Assembly (NCBI GenBank): GCA_022457155.1
Contig: JAJGOT010000439.1
Location: forward strand, 577,001-641,000
Direction of reading: 5' to 3'
Length of the DNA stretch: 64,000 nucleotides
Origin: Cladopsammia gracilis
Taxonomy: Eukaryota; Cnidaria; Anthozoa; Scleractinia; Dendrophylliidae
The notes beneath the pieces are model-generated. The model saw nothing but the letters and a program-made list of their open reading frames with translations, made no database searches and was not told the origin of the DNA. Both the position numbers and the translations under genes were made by a program. Below, piece after piece: positions 49,801 to 61,800 of this stretch (positions within the stretch are counted from its first letter, which is position 1; each line of letters begins with the position of its first letter).

Positions 49801-52800
49801 TCGCGTGCTAGGACAAAATGACGAAACAAAATACACACCATACCACCATCACTTGTCACACTTCCCATTAGAAAAGGTAGCTCCATTTCCAACTGAGCCT
49901 TTGTAACAGCTTTCCCGTCGATCTTCTCTAATCGGAACAACTTTAAATCAAACTCACCGAGTCCAAACTTTCCGCTTATTGTTTGATTATATGTCCATTG
50001 AATTGTGCTTTGTCATGTCAAACGGTATGCGACTTATGTGTCATTCGAATGCCGATCCTTTGTCATCATCTCGATAAAAACTCAGAATAACTTTGACCAC
50101 GCCACTCGACGCCATCACGGAGATCAAGGTCAACGCTCTACGACCCTGGTACCTTTCGCATATAATATCGGTTAATATGTCACCTGGTCACGCAGCGAGG
50201 CAGGTAAAAGTCACAAAATAGCTTTGCTGTTAGGAAAAAACTATATTGCTTTTATTAACAACAACAATCGTTAATTTAGTATAATTAATAGAATGTCACT
50301 TAACTGTTACCGTATTTTCTCGATTAAACGCCGGGCCCCGAATAAACGCCGGGTATAATTGAGGAAGTTGTAAGTAAGCTCCTCAAACGTTTGTTTGTGG
50401 TATAATAAACTTAAGATTTAAGGGCAAGGTACAAGGCTGCCAAGAAAAACGAATAATAACCCTTTCTTAAAAAATGGCGGGCGAGAAAAAACTGCTGATA
50501 CAAAGAAACGCCGGGTCCACAAGGCCAAGTTTGAAATAAACGCCGGGGGCATTTTATAGAGAAAATACGGTAACTTTTCATTTATCAGTTAACTACTATA
50601 TTTTTGGGCAATTGTCAGTTAACTGTTAACAAATCAGCACCCTCCTAAATGCACTGGTATTCTGAATTTCACTTTTGCCGGAACGCAATTGGCATGAAAA
50701 CAAAACGAAAAAACTCGCGAGATAATAACGCCTTTTGTCACAACATTTCACCCACGACTGAAAAACCTTAAACAAATACTGATGAAAAATGGAGTTCCGT
50801 TCAAAACCAACCATTCCTGAAAACTATTTACAAAACGCCGCCTAACACATCATACAAGACGTAAATCACTTAACGACACGACTCATAACAGCCAAACTTT
50901 GAAAGCTAATATAAATGCATCGCAACCGCAAAACCACATAGCGGAGTCGGTGCAGGCCTGTCATGAACCTCATTTCGATCTAAGGGAAACTAAAAAAGTG
51001 ACCGCCAGGAGTGGTGCCCTGTTTATCCGCTCCAGACCCAATATTTTCTATATAAGTGCGTCCATAGCAGACGTGACCGAAAAATGACCACGTGATCACC
51101 ATTTTCCCGCCATTTTTCACGTCAAAATATATAAAACAGCAGACTTGATACTTTAGCTAACTACAAAACTTTCCGTTTCATTATGCAAGAGTAGGAACAG
51201 CAAAATACCATAAATTTTGACTTTCGTTCTATTTTCGAATACTGCTGGAGAGTTGAAAAAGAAATGGCTGATGGCGCGATGTCTGCTAAACATAGCTCAA
51301 ATTGTCCTGGCATGGGGAAAGGCAGCTCTAGAGAAATGACATGTTGTTACGGCCTCCTTCCATTAGATTCGGCAAATGTGAAGTTCAATGTTTGAATCGG
51401 GCCTTACTTTAAAGAATATTAAAGATTCAGTCACCATTTGTTGTGTCAATTGATATTTTGATAATTAATATTAATATCTCATCTGATCAGATATAAAGTC
51501 ATTGCACGTGACGTATTATCGATGTGGGCTTTTAATTGTTTTAAAATTGCGGCAATCTATTGTATTTGATTTAGAAAGTCTTTTCCATTGTCAAATATCC
51601 CAACAGAAAATAGACAATGAATAACTGAAAATGCACTGTGTAAATTGAACCAACAACACATTTTCATCGTCAATTAGCTAGGAAGGCGGGAAAAGTCTTT
51701 CACTTTCACTTCCCTAACATCAAAATTATTTACATTCACACTCGTGATTCTTTGTTACTCATAACTTTTTTTGACTTGCACCAACATGAATTTTCAAACC
51801 AAGTTCTCTCAATCTTCTCTATCCTGCCAAGAACCATATCCAGTTGACTACTGCGCCTCGCATTTTCTACATAATGTCTGATTCTACAACGCCATCTTTA
51901 CCATATTTATTTTATATTTATTTTAGATTCTTCTTTTTTTTAACCTCATGTTTCAACGCATTAACGAGATGGCTTTAAGAGCCCTTTGATTAATAGATAC
52001 TGCTATAGTTTTTGTTCTATATACTGGGAATCAAACAATTGGTAATGCAATTCTCCATTCGTTTGAATGGTTGAGATCACAGGAGGTTACTGCTGCTGAA
52101 AAGTGATGTTGTCCAAAAAATAACAACTCAATGGTGAAAGTGGCATGAGATTCTCCCAACAGTAACAATACTATATTTTGGATACAGGTCATGGGAATTA
52201 CAAAATTGATTACAAAACATGAATATTCAAGATGAAGCAACAGATTCTCTGCAAATACCATAAGCAATGTATAGAGACCTGGATGGAGAATTTGTAGGTT
52301 AAGACCAGGACTTAGGCCTTAATGACCAGTTAGTGCCTTTAAAAATCTTGAAATCAAAATTAATTTGTTGATGTACATTCTCCTTACTGGTGTCAATGCA
52401 GTTCACATAGCCATATAACTACAGTGAATTTGTATTCAATTTACACAGACAACTTATGTTGAAGGTGATCAGGTTCTCAATTTGTATAATCTATGTACTT
52501 GCTCGTACACTGATATTGTGAGGAGATTTAAGATACTGATCGCCGTTCCAATAATAAATGTGAAGCAGTAATGTTGATGTGTCATGTGTTTAGCTGCATG
52601 TATACGGTTGCTAGACATTGACATTAGCTGGTCATGATTGCTAACAGAAAATTGTTTTTTCCTAACAAAATGTTTTTATCCAAATTGTAAACAGAAATTC
52701 TCCTTACTAAACCATTCGAATGTTATTTCGTATTGAACTATTTTATGAAGAATGCTGTAAACTCAAGATACTGTATACGTATACAACTCGGTCACTGTTT

Positions 52801-55800
52801 CATTCACAAACAATGCTACATCATGTAAATGTTGTATATTTGGGAAATAATTTCCACCTGTGTGATCTGTAGTTTTGATCATTTATCTGTAGTTTTGATC
52901 ATTTAAAAATTTCCTTAGTGACGTTAGTGAGAATATTAATAAACATCACATAATTACAGTGTGTAGTAAGATAATTATTTTTCAGTGTTTGATTATCCTC
53001 TCAGTAGTTTAGCCGGTGATTTGAGCTACATTTCTTAATCGCTCTTCTTCTCTGAGCCTTTCCTGTAATCAGTGTTTGCTTTTCCCTGCCGTATCAGGTA
53101 TGAAAGATATTCGTCACGAGTATTCAGCTGATCGTGTAATTCTTGCCACCTCTCGTTGAGTCTACAAACAGAATCATTTTGTCCAACACTTCCAGCCGGT
53201 GTCGCCTCTCCTGATCGGTTTCGTTCAGAATTCTAATGGAGGAATTTTGTCAAGGCGTTTGAACCTAGTCAAACGGTGTGCCTAGGCTGTTCGAAGTCTT
53301 TGTAATCTATCTGAATCTATGCTCTCGTTGCCGGTCTCTTCGTTGCTCGATCGCGATCGCGCTGAATTTCAAGTCACCGTTCAGCGGAGTTTCGGTGGTT
53401 AATTTACACGGACAAGGATTTCCAGCCACTTTTGGAATCCAGCGTTGTTGTCTTTGCTGTTCTTTCTCATTTGCATCAGAAATTGGTTGTGTTTCACCGA
53501 GAGTAAACATTTTTTCACAGACTATGACGGCCGCCGGCACGGCCGCCATGAATAAACATGAATACGCCATTGTCAGCGGTCGCGATTTTTGTTGCCAGGC
53601 AACTGCCGGACACCATCGAGTATATAAATATATATATATATATATACTAGGAGTAATCGGAGCTTAGGGTAGTGCGTTCGGCGGTTGAAAGGGGCGATTT
53701 TGTTTTTTTGGTTATTGGGATAGATGAATATGTCTATGGCATATTGTCAAATTAAGGGTTATTGTGTACAGTGAAACCTGTATTTACTCTGCGTATGAAG
53801 ACGGTAGGGAAACTTTGGTAGCAGAAAAACAAATTACATGTGTAAATCCTTTGAAGTTTGTTGTAGTTGTCGGTAAAGAAAAGTGCTTGGCGGTCCCTTG
53901 GGAAAAGTGGAAAAGGTGCACCAAATTTGCATATGTCAAAACGGTAATCACGCTGGCGAAAGCGAAATTCGCAAGTACTTCTATAAACAGACTACGCGCT
54001 TCTACAAATTCTCCGTTTTCTTTGTAGTTTCGCTCGCCAAATTAAGATTAAGCTTTTCCAAACTCTCAGCCTTCATTTCCAAGTTTTCCACGCGCGCTAA
54101 AAAAATCACAGAAAGTTTGGAGTGTCTCCGGGAATAAATAAGCCGCGTTTGGTTTCGCGAGCGTTCCATCGATCCATCCGCATAATCTCCATCAAAGTGA
54201 GAAAAAAATTCGTCGCTTGATTCTTGCTCGTTTTCTGGCTTGAATCTCGCTCGTGTCCGGCCATAAATTTTCGAACGGGATGGCTTGAATATGGTCCGAT
54301 TCAAGCTCAGTCTAGCCATCCGAATGTCACGGCGGTACATATGTCTCCCTCTGTTCTTGCTCAATTCTCGTTTGTTTGTCTCGTTCGTGTCAGCCGAATC
54401 ATCGCCATGATTTGATTCTCGCTGATTCGCATATTTTATATGTTTTAGGACACACTAAGCGTGTTGTGCCAGCGTGTTGTTCGGTACGGTGGCCCAAAAG
54501 GGTCAAACACAAATCAATTTCCCAAAACACAAATCAATTTCCCAAAACACAAATTAATTTCCCAAAACACAAATCAATTTCCCAAAACACAAATTAATTT
54601 CCCAAAACACAAATTAATTTCCCAAAACACAAATTAATTTCCCAAAACACAAATTAATTTCCCAAAACACAAATCGATTTCCCAAAACACAAATCAATTT
54701 CTCAAAACACAAATCGATTTCCCAAAACACAAATCAATTTCCCAAAACACAAATCAAAAGACTGGGCACTACTCAATATTTTATTCGAGAGAGCCTGGAA
54801 CGGTAGGGTCTTTCGTGTCCAACATGGCGACTGTTTTTACTGTTTAGTCCATGTGCTTTTTGCTTCGAGTATGTTTTGCAGTAATTGTGGCAGTTTGCTA
54901 AAGGAAAGTTTCAAGTTTTGTACAAAATGTGGAAATCCATCGGGCCAGAACTCTGATGCTCGTCCTTGTACGCTTGAGCCGATTGATAGTGATGGCCGAG
55001 CAGGAAGCAGCACAAGACCTACACCAGGTACAGTGACCTCTGATGAAGCCATTCCTACATTTAACACTTTCATGCAAAAGAAAAAGGAAGAGAGAATGTC
55101 GCACTTCAAGAAGAAGACGAAGAAGAGGACTAATGAAAAGGAAGAGCCGCCCGTGACAATCAACGTTGGAATTATGCGTTACGTGGAAGAGGAAAGCTCG
55201 TTCAAACCTCAACGAGGCAAAAGTTTGCCACTAAAACTTCGCAAAACGGCAGAGAACGAAGAGATTTTGAAGCTTGCAGTAGCAAAGCACGCAATGCACA
55301 ATGGAAATGAAATTTTGCACAGCCTTCCCAGTGGCTACAAGTTACTATATCCGGATGGAACAGAAGTTCAAAAACTTAAAGAATCAGATCAGGCTTTCAC
55401 CCTACAAGGATACAAATCTGAATTGGGGAAACCCTACAATCGGATAACATTTTATCTTTGCACTACTTCAGACTTTCTTGATCACAGCCTCAAAGGTTGT
55501 GTTTACACAGATTCTGACAATGATAATGAAACTGAAAAGGATTTTGAGGAACCAAGTGAACCAACACAGTCAAAAATCAGCAAGTTCACTCATCGACTTT
55601 TCACACAGGTGAGAATTCAAAATTGCTCAATAGTGTAGCGCACAATTACCGGTACTATTAGAACTAAAACTCAGACAAACAAACCAAAAGTGACTCTCAG
55701 GGGATTCCTAATTACGAATTTCTATTGTCAGAAATGCAAGAATAAACAAGAATAAATTATAAACTCAGACAAACATGAGTACTGACGTCATTTGTGCGCT

Positions 55801-58800
55801 ACGCTATACATAATGTAAACATATATTGAGCACCCCACCTCCCTCACACCCCTCTCCCCCATATACTCCTCTTCCCCACACCCCTCTCCCACCTTCAGAT
55901 GTGAAAAAATGATTTTGTTTTATTATTAAAATTTCCTTGTCATTGTGTGTAATAGGAAGATGAGGAGGCACAAAATAAAGAGCAAGAACAATCTGGTAAA
56001 ATACAATCTTATTCAGATATATTTTATAATTGGAAAACATTGCCATGAAGTTGTCATGCCTATCATGATAATGGTATTGTGAGATTATTATTGTGAGATT
56101 TTTTATTAATGAGTTCATATTTACTAGTGTTCTTCATATTTTTTTAAAATAATAGACGTTGTGGTCAGACTTCTACTATACCTGGGAAAATTTCAATTTA
56201 CCTGGTCAACTTCATTTCTCAAGGTCAAAAGTTCACACGGATGAGATTTTAATCATCTCATCTGGGATTGTCTTGCAAAATAGTAGTTGTTGTTCATATT
56301 TGGTTATTGTTTTCTAACTCTAATGAGAATTACAAGATTGGCATTTTTTTTGTCTGCATGTTCATGTAACTGTGTTTATTTACATGATAACAAAAAATAC
56401 AATTGAAATTAATTTCATGTTTGTGTATGTTCTCAAATGCAGATGCAGTGTTAGATATACCAGTGTTTTCCACATCTGATCAAATGCCTGGGCCATCTAT
56501 CAATCACCTTGCCACCAGTGATGCCAAAGACACCCAAATAAAGAACGATGAACAAGTTGCGAGGTCATTACAAGAAGAGTTCAACAGAGAGTCTGACAAT
56601 GAACCCAGCCAATTTTATTCAACAATAGATGATCAGGCTGGTGTACTGAAAGCACTGGAAGAGAAGGTAATAAGGGAAAAAGACTCCTTGTTCCTTGTGG
56701 TAAGAAGAGGTGCACCATTAGATAGAGTTCTTTACCTCTGGCGTAGAGAATCACGCAAAGTCTCTCCTGAAAATGAACTTAGAATCAAATTCCTTGGAGA
56801 GGATGGGATAGATTCCGGTGCATTGACCAAGGAGTTTCTCACCTTGACAGTTACAGACATTGGGAAAAAGTTGTTTCCCAATGGCAGCCCTGTACACTCA
56901 ACAAATGATGTCCACAATGGAAATTTTAAAGCATGTGGAGAAATAGTGGCAACAAGCTTAGCCCAAGGAGGGCCGCCACCATGCTTTTTAGCAGAATGTG
57001 TCTATAATACTTTGGTACTGGAAAGTGACATTGACTTCACAAGTGTCAGTCCTGAACAACACCTGACTTCGACTGAACAGGAACTACTTCACCAAATACA
57101 AAGGAATGTCATTGATTATCAAGATGCTATCATAGAACATGGGTACACAGGGGTGATCAATGAAGCAAATGTGGACTCCATCACTGCCGCAATTGTTGTC
57201 AGTATGTTGAGCAGGAGAACCCTTTGCCTCAAGGAATTCAAAAAAGGGTTGCAGTGTTATGGGTTGTCAGGTGTTATTTCCAGATATCCACACCTTACTC
57301 GAGGTCTGTTTGTTATGGGACAGCAGCAAAAGGTGGATGCTAACTACCTCTTGTCCTTGATGACACCTGAATTATCTCCAGAAGGGTCCTCACGGCGACA
57401 GAAAGAAGACGAAATAATGGACCATTTTCAAGACTTTCTGATTAGCCTCGATGACGAGGTCATAACAGGCTATACAGAAGCTATAGCCTTTGATATGGGT
57501 AATGATTTAAATGTTGTAAATGTAGATCAATGCACCCCTGATGATCAGGAGATGGCTACCTTTAGCACCCCAGATCTAACACCAGCAGGAGTCCTTGGTT
57601 GGCTAACAGGACAGAAACATAGGGAGATTAGGAAAACAGACCTTGGAATAACTGTAAAGTTTGACCATCAATGTCTGATGCGTAACCCTGAACACAGGCT
57701 ATGCTTCCCTTCTGTGGGGGCCTGTGGGCGCACAATTACTTTTCCTGTTTCCCACATGGGAGGCTTTGACCAATTTAAAGAAATCTTCCTCTTAGCTTTC
57801 TGCAAAGGCCAAACATTTGCCATGAGCTAAAGGTTAGCTGAACATAACCCTTCAAGTGTATCAATATTTGAAGAAGTTCTCTCAGCAGGGATCATGTTGA
57901 TATTTGGGCTTAAAGGGTTAATAGAAGTATCATGCTATGATGAGTGTTAGAGGAAGGTTAATGTTTTCATTGGGTTATTAAGTTGAATTGTATGCCCTAA
58001 CTCCAACACTACCAAATCCCCACTTTTCAGTAACCCTACAGGAGTGCTGGGTATGGTAAATACATGTAGGCCAGAAACAAAGTAATTGAAGGCTTTATAA
58101 TGAAAAGGTCATAAGGTTTGATTTGACCTTGAAATTCAAATTGCTCCAAAATTTTTTATGTTTATTTTTTGACCCAAAGGCTTGAATTTGATAAATTAGC
58201 TTATTACTTTTTATTTAAAACTGAAGCAAAACAAAAATGATTTCTGTTGTGGTTTTTCAACAACAAAAAAATCAACCAAGCATAGGCTGTTCTTTTGTTC
58301 AAGTTTCTTTACTTTTTAGGAAAAGTAATAGGTACACGAAATTTATTTGAATTTAAGCCTTCAGAATACAAACTAAATGTGGAACTAAATGTTTAAACGT
58401 TTAAATGTTTAAACTAAATGTTTAAACGATAACCGAAATTGGGCCGTTTTGTCCTTTTCGTTGTAAAGCATTCAATTGGTAACTAAAGGCTGATTTTCAT
58501 ATTTGTTGTACCGATTGATTATGCTTGTCATCTGTAGGAGTCCTGACACACACAGAAACGTTTGTTTGGAAATCAAAATGTATTTTTTCTGTAATATTCC
58601 TTGTGATAGAAGGTTGGTTCACAACAAAACAAAACGTGACCAACGTGCATTGATTTTTATGTTGATTGAGAATCATAATCACAAATGCCAACTTTTTAAA
58701 TCAGTCATGAAAGGGCTCCTTTACTGTTTAAAGTAATGATCATCAGTAAATTAGAAAATATTTAGTGTTGGGGTAAAACCACTTCCAGTTTTCTATTCAT

Positions 58801-61800
58801 TTTGTTGTTGTTCCAGTTCTAGTCTATGAAACACTAAGTTGCACATGTTCACATGCACGATTAACGAACATTACTGCTGCAAATGGCGACAATCCATACA
58901 CAAATCCATCTCAGTGAAACTTGAATGTTTAATCTCAAATCCTTCCATGAGGTGCTGTTAGAAAATACTCAGCATTACCACGACATTACAACAAGGAAAA
59001 CTCAACTAAAACTGCTTTAAAGCTGAGAAAACTGAGGTTTTAACTTGGTTGCCCATCACAGGGAATCCACCTGGGCCACACAAATTCCAGCAGTAACAAA
59101 CATCCTGATGGTGTCTCAAGAAAAATGTGAACTATTAATCAGTTGAGATTAAGGAATCCTTTGACATTAAAATAGTTATGACTAATTAATAATCATATTA
59201 AGTAACTTTATTTAATTTTGCTTTACAGGCTATGTAAAACTATTTTTAATTGGCAATCCAGTTTTCCATTCCTTTTGTTGCTGTTCCAGTTTTTGAAACA
59301 CTAAGTTACATGTGTTCACATGCATGATTTTGCAATATCTTGATGATGAATGAATAATATGATTGTGAACTAACTACTTTTTATGAATAACAAATAAATC
59401 TACTTGTTGTAACCACAGATTTTGGAAGATCTGCATAACAATAAATATGTCACAATTAAAATTGTCATGTAGTGTTTCTAGTTCTTTTATAAGGACAGTT
59501 GCCAATTGCATGGTGACTACCAAACTATGAACATTGTATGAATTCCCTTGAGATTTACATAGCTAAACAAGTAACTGATGATGAACCTCCTAATTTTCTG
59601 TACTTTTTTTTTAAAGTACCTCAACCGTGCACAATCTTTTGTTTTTTGTCCACACAAAAACTAATTTAACAGAAGGGTTTCTATTGGGCATTTTTAAAAC
59701 ATTTCAAAATCTATTAATTTGTCCATGGTGAAGGGAAAAAAGCACTTAAAAAAATGTATGAAAAAAGAAGTTTTGGGGCTTCATAACCACAGCTTTTTAT
59801 GAACTATGGGCTTTACCTACAAGCAGAGAAAAGGACACTGAAGTCCAGATTTCCATGTTTTTGTTTTCCATTCATTGCAGAAGCAAAAGTAATGTTTATT
59901 ACAACGCAACTCCTATTAAGTAGGAAAATAGATCCAAAGCTTCCTTCCAGTGGTTGGGCTTTGACACATTTAGGAGTGCCAAGACATGGTTAAAGTAATC
60001 TTGAAAATCATTGTTGGAATCAGTCGTTTTACATCTCATTCTTGCTTCTTCCAACTTTTCAGAAGGCACTGGTTGCAGGTGGTCTGAAGCATTAAAGTTT
60101 TCTGGTAGAAAATACAGTTCCTCTGGCTTTCCAGGAACTGTGTCATGCCTAGACTTGCGAATATAATGTGTATTCCAATGAAGGCTCACAAAGTCCAGAT
60201 CTTGCTTAATTAACTCTGCAAAGCAGAACCATAAACACTCTTCATGGAGTGCATTGCCACTTAATAATACCCCACGATCTACAAGGTCTTTAAAGAAGTT
60301 AATCCACCATGTTACACGACTACGACGAAAGTAGGACCACCAGGCCTCTATCCTTTGATTTCCAGTAGAAGGACCATAACGGTGTGATTTTTCACCTGCT
60401 AACTCATCATCACAATCAGCTCTCAGGAAACACTGTGTGCCTGCAATTACTACATTTTCAGTTCCACAGTCTGTTCTAAGTAATGCAGGACATCCCCCTA
60501 CCTCCTCGACACAGTCTAGGAAGAACTTCGCAGTAACCTCTGGATCGTTGTTTGTCCTATCAACAGTGAGCCACATTACCCTACGACTGTAGCCATCAAC
60601 AGCACCATGGATGGGAAAACCGAAAGGTTTTAGTTTGTCATATCCATCAACATGCCAACAGTAATTTGGTCCAGGAGATTCATACTTTCTTCTTTGTAAC
60701 TTGTGTCGTTTCCTCTCTTCCACTCCAGCTGGGTCTATCGTTCTTAGAAGGGATGCCACTTCTTGTCTAGGGACATACACCCCATACTTCACACGGAGCG
60801 TATGCCACATTCCTCTGTAACCCGAAACGCTACCTGGACCATCCAGCTCGTTTCTTATCAGCCGCTCCACATCAAACAAATTTATATTCACCGCATTTCT
60901 TTTGAGATTGTACTCCGATAACCTCCTTTTCAATGTTGACATCGACATTGGCATGTTATGGTACTTGTCAAGAAAGTCTAAAATAATGCTGTAAGCGAAT
61001 CCACTATAAAAGTAACCTTCGATTGCTTCCTTCTCTGTCACGTTTTCGGCTGATAACAGTAACCTGTAAGAAGGTATAGCAGTGTCCAACTTCGTCCCAC
61101 ACTGAGAACAGTACAAAAATTCTTCTTCAACTTGATGCCCACAGTTGTAGCAAAACATTTTACATGTGAATCAAGCTAAACTGTGAGAAACAAAGTCACA
61201 TGTGAAAAAAACAGCCGCCATGTTAGACGCGGAAAGCCCTGGGAACGAGTTTTTCAGGCTCTCTCAACTAAAATATTGAGTAGTGCCCAGTCTTTTGATT
61301 TGTGTTTTGGGAAATTGATTTGTGTTTTGAGAAATTGATTTGTGTTTTGAGAAATTGATTTGTGTTTTGAGAAATTGATTTGTGTTTTGAGGAATTGATT
61401 TGTGTTTTGAGGAATTGATTTGTGCCTTGGGAAATTGATTTGTGTTTTGGGAAATCGATTTGTGTTTTGAGAAATTGATTTGTGTTTTGGGAAATAAATT
61501 TGTGTTTTGGGAAATTGATTTGTGTTTGACCCTTTTGGGCCACCGTAGTTCGGTGAAAACTGCAAAAAAGCTTCGAAAGCAGAAGGACGTACGAAAAGCA
61601 CATGGAAATACAGAATGTGAGCAAGGATGAGATGAATGAACTAATCTCGCCACGTGAGTTAGTTCGTCAAAGTGAGGCAAAACGTAAGCAAGCGCCTCAA
61701 AGCGAGGCAAATGTGTGTCGACGAACCAAAGCAATCTCGAAAAAACCTCCCTTATCAGTTGCACAGGACACCCAATAATGCACAGAACTCCCAACACAAA

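Larger units (their letters stand above)
54485..61547. mobile_element. 7,063-bp DNA transposon encoding a DDE transposase and a HECT ubiquitin ligase
   Basis: The element starts TACGGTGGCCCAAAAGGG and ends with the exact inverse CCCTTTTGGGCCACCGTA, flanked by GTTCGG on both sides. The terminal inverted repeats are 312 and 291 bp and contain 20-bp tandem arrays. Two convergent, intact genes fill the interior: a spliced HECT-type ligase (plus) and an intronless RVE-fold DDE transposase (minus), each beginning just inside an inverted repeat. Intact frames, near-identical ends and an exact target duplication point to recent movement. The superfamily is not certain. The integrase-like catalytic core suggests the IS481EU/Ginger side of eukaryotic DDE transposons. 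The HECT partner is the unusual part. Possibly undescribed. Confidence 0.9.

Noticed and set aside
54507..54757. The 20-bp array as telomere-like repeat or protein-coding frame
   Set aside because: The period is 20 and the sequence is unlike TTAGGG. Frames across it just repeat the unit. It lies inside a transposon's inverted repeat and is mirrored at the other end.
54853..54870. Start of the HECT protein at the in-frame GTG
   Set aside because: Animal nuclear genes rarely use GTG. The ATG at 54,871 gives the same N-terminus spacing as the transposase.
54507..61528. CRISPR-like arrays
   Set aside because: Units are contiguous with no spacers and the DNA is animal nuclear.
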